Of a DNA stretch of 46,771 nt, positions 40,335 through 46,771 are shown in pieces. Source of the stretch: Hemicentrotus pulcherrimus (taxonomy: Eukaryota > Echinodermata > Echinoidea > Camarodonta > Strongylocentrotidae). The number at the start of each line of letters is the position of its first letter. The stretch's first letter is position 1. Location: contig BEXV01000001.1 of the NCBI GenBank assembly GCA_003118195.1, positions 227,322 to 274,092 of the forward strand, in the 5' to 3' direction. The notes under the pieces were generated by a model, which worked only from the letters and a program-made list of their open reading frames with translations, did no database searches and was not told the origin of the DNA. The position numbers and the translations under genes are program-made.

Positions 40335-41741
40335 GGGCAACAAAATTATTCCAGTAAAAAGCACCATTCAATTTCATTTAAATATATATCCGCAAAATAC
40401 AAAAATAAAAGGTTTTCAAAATTTATCTAAACAAGAAAACTTGAAATATATGACTAAGATCCTCTTACCATTATTCACCACACACATCAAATTTATGTTT
40501 TTTGGTCACTTCAAATTGTCAATAATATGCTTTCTTTCTACATTTCAAAAGCACATCTTCTAAAAGGACTTTATCACAATACATGATCAACAACTCACTG
40601 ATTGGAGCTGATTTTAGCTCAGATACTAAGGACAACAAGTACTTGATATATATATATTCTGTGCTGATAGCCAGAAGGGCATTATATCCAAGTTAAAGTA
40701 TGTGAGTTAATGGCCTTCTAGCACTCATAGGTGAGCAACCAGGACAGCTGTCAGTCTCATCATCAAACTCTATCCTATTCAAATAGTTGAGCGAGAGCAC
40801 TATTCTAAAAAGTGATCTACAAGAAACGCTCTAATGGATACCAAGTTGTGCCCTACTGGTCCACTGTATACAACATATGTAATGTACAACCAAATCATCC
40901 AGGTGAAATTCCTCCATTATCTTCATAATGGCACTCTTATCACATGCCGTCTAAATATCAAAAGGCTCATATTTTGATATTGTGAATGAAGCCTTTATTG
41001 TGTAACATCATGTGAAAATGTGTCAATTTCTAATGAATTCTACAATTGAATATCAATTTGCCTGTCATGTACATCTTATTCGTATTTACATCGGTGTGTT
41101 TTGAAGTAGTTTTTTTTGTTTAAAAATTTCTTCAAAACTGAGAAACCAAGATCCATGAAACTGAATACTGGAAGAGTCATAAAATATATTGCACAGCTAA
41201 AAAACAAATAAATCTTCATGGTTTCCACAGACCACCATTTGATCAAAAGGATTTTGATAAGAAGGGAAACTGGCGAAGGGAAGAGAGAGATTCTAATATT
41301 ATCTAAACACACATCATCCTTAGAACACTCTGAATCATTATCGGTACTGAAAAAAAAAAATACTCTGAAAAATTATTGCTTCAAATTCTTCAAAGAATGA
41401 TCAAACTAAATCTCAACTGAATCACAAAATTTAGGGACAAACCATATCTAATTTCTTCCCTTGCCAGTCCCTCCTTGTAAACGAGTATTGTGATAATATA
41501 ATGATCATACATTACTGCTTAGATCAGACAAAACAAAGTGTATCATTGGATTTCATTCAAATTGGTCTGGTTTAATGCCCCCGTCACACTAAAGAAACTG
41601 ACATCACACCGACATCAGATCAAACAGACAATTCCATTTACCAGTAAATCCACCCAAATGGTCAAATACCTGTCTGTTTGGAGTTGGTTTGGGCTGTGAC
41701 TACAGAATGAATGTAAAAAAGGAATTTTTAAAGTACGGGTA

Positions 41742-41747
41742 TTTATT
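41742..41747 (-). terminator. Candidate KLHL18 polyadenylation signal
   Basis: TTTATT on the plus strand (AATAAA on minus), about 0.8 kb past the KLHL18 stop. Another lies at 40994-40999. No independent support. Confidence 0.25.
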
Positions 41748-42564
41748 TTTAAATTGGTCTTATATAGCAACTTTAAATGCAACGACAGGGCCATATTAAA
41801 GTCATAATGAACTTCAAATTTGTGGTTTATGACAGAATAACCAAATGCATAATGAATCTGTCTGATCTTGTTCTGTAACAGATAGTAGTACATTTAGATG
41901 GTCAAACTCCCTTCAGGCTGGCTTTGATACCAGTACAATGACAATGTTCAATACAAATCAGGGCCCTGACTTACAAAGAGCTTTGGTTGATCTAGATCGG
42001 TTACAACTTCCTCTTACACTCCTATCTCTCTATATAGAGTTGATGTCAAGAAGAGACAAATTTGAATCAATCACAATATATTTTCAGATGATGCCGAAAG
42101 GTCTTAAACAGAATGGTACATGAACTCTACCCTAATGGTTCATTAAAATTGGTCTCAAGTTAAAATTCAAAACGGAATGATTTTAACCAAATGATGGAAG
42201 TGTATAATTATGTAATTACCCTGACCTACATGTACTGTATTCAAACATGTACACTAAAGCCCAAATTCATAAAGGAGATTTTGCACTAAGGTCAAACCAA
42301 TGGTTTTAAACAACAGTTTACACCTTCACTGTGGACTGACATAAACAAGTCTCAGTGTATATTGCATTTTCATTGAACATAGGGTCACACATACAAGACG
42401 TTTCTTGGCATTTCAACCATGACCTAAGAATAAACCTCTGTTGTGAATCCTGAACTATATGGGCTACCAATGCCTGTACCCAACCACAGAGTTAGGACAC
42501 TTAAAATGCCTTCAATTTAAGAGCTCTGGGAAGCCAGACAATGATCTTGATCCTGGTGGTACGA

Positions 42565-42948
42565 TCAGACAGAGAGAGGTATAACTCCAACACCCACCCC
42601 TCCCTCATGGGATTGCATAGGTGAAACAAAAGTCCATTCATCTTCCTGTGGATTATACATCTCTACAGTGTTCAGATTCGTAAGTCCATCATAACCTCCA
42701 ACGGCATAAAGTCGCCCTCTGTTTGCAACGAGAGCTACACGACTCCTTCTAGAGTTCATAGGTGCTGCATAGGTCCATGTGTTGGCCACTGGATCGTAGA
42801 CTTCTACGGTGTTGAGAAACTTGGAGCCGTCATAACCTCCACAGATGTAGAGTTTACCATTGAAAGATGTGACACCAAGACGACATCGTTTACTTTGCAT
42901 AGGTTGAACCACTGTCCAGCGTCCAGTGAATCGATTGAAGCATTCCAC
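42565..42948 (-). CDS. KLHL18: KLHL18 last exon: kelch 5 and 6, C-terminus
   Basis: Entered in phase 0 as GTG GAA TGC (Val-Glu-Cys) after acceptor TTGACATAG; the GTG is an ordinary Val codon, not a start. [15 protein letters not shown] and [15 protein letters not shown] are the two blades. Ends [15 protein letters not shown] and TGA. Confidence 0.94.
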   Translation of the reverse strand: MECFNRFTGRWTVVQPMQSKRCRLGVTSFNGKLYICGGYDGSKFLNTVEVYDPVANTWTYAAPMNSRRSRVALVANRGRLYAVGGYDGLTNLNTVEMYNPQEDEWTFVSPMQSHEGGVGVGVIPLSV

Positions 42949-45757
42949 CTATGTCAATCACAATGTTTATAATTAATCATCACAACACTAAAGAATTCAT
43001 GTTGAAATTGATTTATCAATAACAAATTATGCAGAATAAAACAAGGACTGAAAGTACATGTATGAGCAACAATCACTAGCCAATTTGATAATCGCTTCTC
43101 CAAGTACATCAAACTATTAGTGCCAGGTACCACTGAAACCATACCATAAATGAAAGCATATCCATTGCATCCATCTTAACAGCTCGATGGAATCTAGCAT
43201 TTCTAACTCTACATTTTACAATTACATGACATAAATTTATTATTTGAAGATGACATGTAAAAGATCACATACTTTTATTGACTACAAAGAGGTAGCTTAC
43301 CGTGCTAAATATTTGAAGACCATCATGCCCACCTGCAGCAAAGATCTCTCCACTGAGTACAGCTACACCTGCAGCACTCCTAGACTTAGTCATGTCAGCA
43401 ACAACATACCACCTGTATATACACAGATATAACACATCGAAGAAAGAAACTTAGTGATTTCACATTCTATCACATTTATTCTTCAAGAGTTGATAAAGGA
43501 GAATATTTATATATGTATTATTGTTGTAATAACATAAATGATTTCCAACAAACTTACATCTATTTCACATCATCAGAGTTATCATTACCAAGTTACGTAG
43601 TACCTGTTATGGTTATCACCATTAACATTATCATCATCATCTCTTGGTGAGAGAGCAAAACTTAAATCATGGATATCATGAAGCATTCTTTACCTACTCC
43701 ATTCCTCATTCATATAGTATATTACATGTAATCATGATGTTATACTGTGAGTGACTACTAGTACATGCTCATGGCCTAAACACTTTCCTACACTCCAACA
43801 AGGGAAATATACTCACTTGTTAGTTTCTGGGTCATAACATTCCACAGAGCTGAGAGAAGATATCCCATCATAACCTCCACAGGCATACACACGCCCATCT
43901 AATGCAGCTACTCCAAGGGCACTAAAATGTTAAACAAAATACATAAAATAGTCATGTCAAAAATTTCCATCATAAAGATAAACAAATATAATTAATCTCT
44001 TGAGAATTCTCTACATATTGATTAATCCCTGAGAGCATCATTTGACATTTTGGGGTAGAAGTCAATCCATATAAGCTGTTATTTCTTTTCTCATTTTTAA
44101 CAGTATCTTCTGTAAACAAAGCCTGATGCTCTTTTTTTCCTTTGTTTTAAATCCAAGCTAATGAGCCTTCCATATCCCTCTTCATATCACACCTACTCCT
44201 ACTACACTCAATGACATGTTGAGCTTTTAAGGAATGAATTGAAGATGCAATTCAATGCTTCATGTCATAATGATGCAAATACTTCATTTTTCACTCATGC
44301 TCATGATGAATAAAACAAAAGAAAAGGGTCTCCATCATTTATTGCAAAAGAAAGTCAAAGGCACTTTCCCAATCCCTCTACCTATTTACCTAATTTTATA
44401 GTACTACAAAAAAAATACAATCAAACCTGTATATAAAGACAATCCCAGAGACCAGAAAAGTGGTCTTTATAGGCAAGTGGTCTTTACATACTGGTTCCTT
44501 CAGTACATGTTTCAAGGAGAAACTTTTTTGAAGGAAAACAAAAAGGCGGTCTGTACAGACAGGTGGTCTTTCTATACAGGTTTGACTGTACATGTATATC
44601 TACCTTCTCCTGTGATTCATTGGTGCTACATCCCACCATTCATAGCTACTAGGATCAAAGACTTCTACTGTATTCAGTCTAGACTGGCCATCGTAGCCTC
44701 CTACAGCATACAGACGTCCTGATAATACTGTTACACCAACCCTGCTACGTCTGGTCGTCATTGGCTTCGTTATACTCCACTTTTCAGTTACAGGTTCGTA
44801 GACCTCTACTGCATTCAAAGATTCACCTATGAGCATATAACAGACATTTAATAATAACAATAATCTAGTAGCTACATTTATATTGCACAAATATTCATCC
44901 CAGGGGATGCTCAAGGCACCTACAAAGTACTCATATTATCCTTGCTTTAGCCAAGCTGCCGCAAGGTCGTAAAGGCATTCAAGGAATAAATTCCTACCAG
45001 GTACCCATTTACAGCACATGGGGGGAGGGTGGCATATGTAGACTAATGTTTTGTCAAAAGAAATTAGTGGAGCTGCCGAGCAGCGGGACTCGAACTGGGA
45101 ATTACATGATCCACAGTCTGGTGATCCACTAGTCCACAACACCCCTTGGCTACTAAATGATTAATGAATTCTGTCATTCCCATAGGCTTGATGAAGAATA
45201 CAGCACAATACAGCAAGTAGAATTTACAATAAACTAATAAAAGGTAAAACCCAGACAAATCTATAACACAACAAATTTATTTCAACTGTAAGGAAAACTA
45301 ATTAAACAGCAATATAATTCAAAAGTCACTTGATACAGAAGAAAACTCATTATTTGTTCCTTTGCCAAGTACAAATATATCTTCATAAGACTGAATGAAC
45401 CTCTATCCCTTTACAAGAGAGGCTAAGGTCAAACAGCACGTGTAACCAAAAGACTGATTTCAGTCTAGAATCCATTGTACTTGAACCTGTGTGAAGAAGC
45501 ACTTAGCTTGAGAAAGTCCACAGGAGTGCATAAAAGCTTACTGTGAGTGTCTATATTTTAAGGTTGATAAAAGCATTATAAACAAAATATTCTGTGTACT
45601 TGGTAGGAAATTGGACTGACCTGAGCGTGTCAATCCTCCTACTGCATAGATGAGACCTGATATATCATTGCAGCATCTTGGTTTGGTGCGTTTACTTTGC
45701 AGCATAGAACGTCTCTCAGGCATTAGATGGTAGTCTTTAGCTTCATCTACTAGGTCC
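42565..45757 (-). CDS. KLHL18: KLHL18 orthologue, kelch/CUL3 adaptor (3' five exons, 5' partial)
   Basis: Exons in transcript order: 45757-45621, 44826-44604, 43921-43817, 43412-43301, 42948-42565. Phases agree and give 320 residues to a TGA at 42567-42565. The order is the end of the BACK/linker region ([17 protein letters not shown], identical to human KLHL18) and then six kelch repeats, each with a Gly-Gly pair, mostly GGYDG. The C-terminus [12 protein letters not shown] matches human KLHL18. Family knowledge: KLHL18 joins CUL3-RBX1 through its BTB domain and binds substrates through the kelch propeller; Aurora A and UNC119 are reported targets in vertebrates. The BTB and most BACK exons lie right of the window. 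The gene converges on EPG5. Confidence 0.93.
43301..43412 (-). CDS. KLHL18: KLHL18 exon: kelch 4
   Basis: 112 nt, phase 2 in, phase 0 out, donor [29 protein letters not shown] and DGLQIFST match human [20 protein letters not shown] and DGLQIFSS. The His in place of Tyr in GGHDG is conserved with human. Confidence 0.93.
43817..43921 (-). CDS. KLHL18: KLHL18 exon: kelch 3
   Basis: 105 nt, phase 2 to 2, acceptor CATTTTAG, donor [29 protein letters not shown] matches human GQIYVCGGYDGNSSLSSVE. Confidence 0.93.
44421..44586. mobile_element. MITE-like element beside a KLHL18 splice donor
   Basis: The left end TCAAACCTGTATATAAAGAC and the right end GTCTTTCTATACAGGTTTGA are inverted copies with one mismatch. 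Inside are repeated GTGGTCTTTATA / GTGGTCTTTACA / GTGGTCTTTCTA motifs. 166 bp, no coding capacity, in a KLHL18 intron. Confidence 0.75.
44604..44826 (-). CDS. KLHL18: KLHL18 exon: kelch 1 end and kelch 2
   Basis: Acceptor GCTCATAG, then (G)[32 protein letters not shown] and [15 protein letters not shown] match human SLNVVEVFDP, PMTTARSRVGV and GLLYAIGGYDGQLRL. The donor AAG|GTAGAT lies 16 bases from the edge of an inverted-repeat element (44421-44586). Confidence 0.92.
44880..45148 (-). mobile_element. tRNA-derived SINE copy (minus orientation)
   Basis: Read on the minus strand: a head with GTTGTGGACTAGTGGATCAC (box A region) and CAGTTCGAGTCCC (box B, around 45085-45098), then a body with GGGTACCTGGTAGGAAT, shared with the copy at 10009-10190. 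Better preserved than that copy. Lies in a KLHL18 intron. Confidence 0.8.
45621..45757 (-). CDS. KLHL18: KLHL18 exon: BACK end and kelch 1 start
   Basis: Minus-strand acceptor CATTTGTAG then GGACCTAGTAGATG; entered in phase 2, ends phase 1 at TCAG|GTCAGT. Contains [10 protein letters not shown] and [13 protein letters not shown], the first kelch blade. Relative to human, the residues after PERR are a lineage variant. Confidence 0.92.
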
Positions 45758-46108
45758 CTACAAATGGTTGGAGGCAGAAGGACATTAACTCGCATACTAT
45801 AACATAGAGTTAACTCCATTCTGCTTCTAAACAGGTGATACGTACATGGATATTCTTGGGGAGTTTATGAAATATGATTGGTCTCAGCTATTGGGGTGCT
45901 ATCTTTGAAATGATTACATCTTTATTTTTAGGACAAATAAAATCTTGAATAACAAATCTAAACGTAAGGTGCTTACACAGAGGTAGCTGCATGCATGGAA
46001 GATACCTGCACAACCACAAATGAAAGGTTTCAAACCAAAAATTTGCTACAACAATTAAAATTACAGATCAAATGATTGAATATTGCTCCCCATTTCATGT
46101 AATTTTTG

Positions 46109-46485
46109 AAAAGCTTCCTTGTTTTCAATTTCTCTTCACAAGGACTAGTAGAATTTTATATCCTGAAAACCTTTGAAGACTGGCTGGATTAACCTTATAT
46201 TTCATTTTCACAGAAAAGGGGGATGGAAATTATGTTCCATTCCGAAAACAACATGAATTTCAGCCATTTTGTAATAATTTTCTATACTGTATTAACTAGT
46301 TTTTTAAAATTATTTTACAGTAGATCTGTGTTTGAATTCATCCCATTATAAACTCTTACTCCCACACAAATTCAAAGGACAAATATTGAAGATGAATCAC
46401 TACCGTTATATGAGGGAAAACCCCTCATTGGCTTGAAGCTTTGCTCATGGATAAACAGGATCCTTTTGAAAACAAGGAAGCTTTT
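46109..46485. repeat. Perfect 20-bp inverted repeat, arms 337 bp apart
   Basis: AAAAGCTTCCTTGTTTTCAA at 46109-46128 and its exact reverse complement at 46466-46485. It could bound a non-autonomous element, but no target duplication is evident. Confidence 0.55.
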
Positions 46486-46618
46486 TCACAGGAAGGTGTA
46501 TCACAATTGAAAGGAAAAACATCACAATAAGTATTATCACTCTTTTTTAAATGGTCACCTTTTCCTGCTAGAGATTTCAAACAAATTCTTCATTTTAATT
46601 CAATAACCGTAAATCTCC

Positions 46619-46681
46619 GTGTATAAGACGCACTTTTTTACCGTGGGGAAAATTCAAAAGTCGGGGTGCGTCGTATACACA
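46619..46681. repeat. Dispersed hairpin repeat (GTGTATAAGACGCAC type)
   Basis: GTGTATAAGACGCAC and, about 30 bases later, GTGCGTCGTATACAC are inverted copies with one mismatch. I recall similar TATAAGACGCAC repeats from many animal genomes but cannot name the family. Confidence 0.6.
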
Positions 46682-46771
46682 GGTGCAGAATATTTTGAGT
46701 CCTCAAAATGCAACTTTTTATTGGTTTTCAAAAATCTCTGTGTCTCAACATGAATTTCATAATGAAAACAA

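Larger units (their letters stand above)
35317..42564. other. Region between convergent EPG5 and KLHL18: 3' UTRs and AT-rich DNA
   Basis: No convincing ORF on either strand. The left part should hold the EPG5 3' UTR and the right part the KLHL18 3' UTR; their ends cannot be fixed from sequence. Contains a SINE (37141-37393), an inverted-repeat element (39415-39535) and an AC microsatellite (40316-40334). A single CCCCCGTCACACTAAAG motif near 41579 resembles the end of a short repeat, but I found no matching partner. Confidence 0.7.
45758..46771. other. KLHL18 intron, right edge of window
   Basis: No upstream KLHL18 exon could be found here; the BTB/BACK exons must be further right. Contains a 20-bp perfect inverted repeat (46109-46128 with 46466-46485) and a hairpin repeat near 46619. 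Confidence 0.6.

Noticed and set aside
42943..42948. Start codon of a short kelch protein at 42948 (GTG) or 42943 (ATG)
   Set aside because: The position directly follows a minus-strand acceptor and continues in frame from upstream kelch exons, so it is an internal exon.
45975..46005. Possible upstream KLHL18 microexon on the minus strand (GTTGTGCAG | ... | GTAAGC; YLPCMQLPLC-like reading)
   Set aside because: Its length and phase do not join the exon at 45757, and the ~20 residues expected between them in KLHL18 are not found nearby.

Overview
The window is animal genomic DNA: AT-rich, intron-rich, with GT-AG introns throughout and two short runs of N from a draft assembly. The repeats (palindromic TACATG tracts, tRNA-derived SINEs with boxes A and B, many short inverted-repeat elements) and the protein divergence from vertebrates suggest a marine invertebrate deuterostome. 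A sea urchin or other echinoderm is most likely, but that is inference. There is no bacterial, viral or CRISPR content.

Plus strand, 46-35316: nearly all of the orthologue of EPG5 (ectopic P-granules autophagy protein 5). It reads as 44 coding exons whose phases agree across every junction, giving 8688 coding bases (2895 residues plus stop). The first exon here begins at a splice acceptor, so the initiator Met lies left of the window. EPG5 is a Rab7 effector and tether that captures LC3/Atg8-coated autophagosomes and promotes their fusion with late endosomes and lysosomes.

Minus strand, 45757-42565: the 3' half of a KLHL18 orthologue, a CUL3 ubiquitin-ligase adaptor, in five exons (320 residues) covering the end of the BACK region and six kelch repeats. 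Its BTB-encoding exons lie right of the window. The two genes converge on about 7.2 kb of AT-rich DNA (35317-42564) that holds their 3' UTRs and at least one SINE. Nothing suggests a shared pathway; both are conserved single genes.

The less ordinary content is: (i) a tandem array at 32285-32910 in which the 3' part of an EPG5 exon and its splice donor have been copied at least twice more, with a small element inserted exactly at the exon/donor junction of copy 2; (ii) replacement of the Trp of the second of two tandem LC3-interacting motifs; (iii) a 21-bp in-frame coding minisatellite; (iv) a possible 27-nt microexon; (v) nested inverted-repeat elements and a repeat block carrying perfect DR1 nuclear-receptor-like half-sites; and (vi) an exact 54-bp exon copy beside an assembly gap, probably an artefact. 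I found no new multi-gene system.
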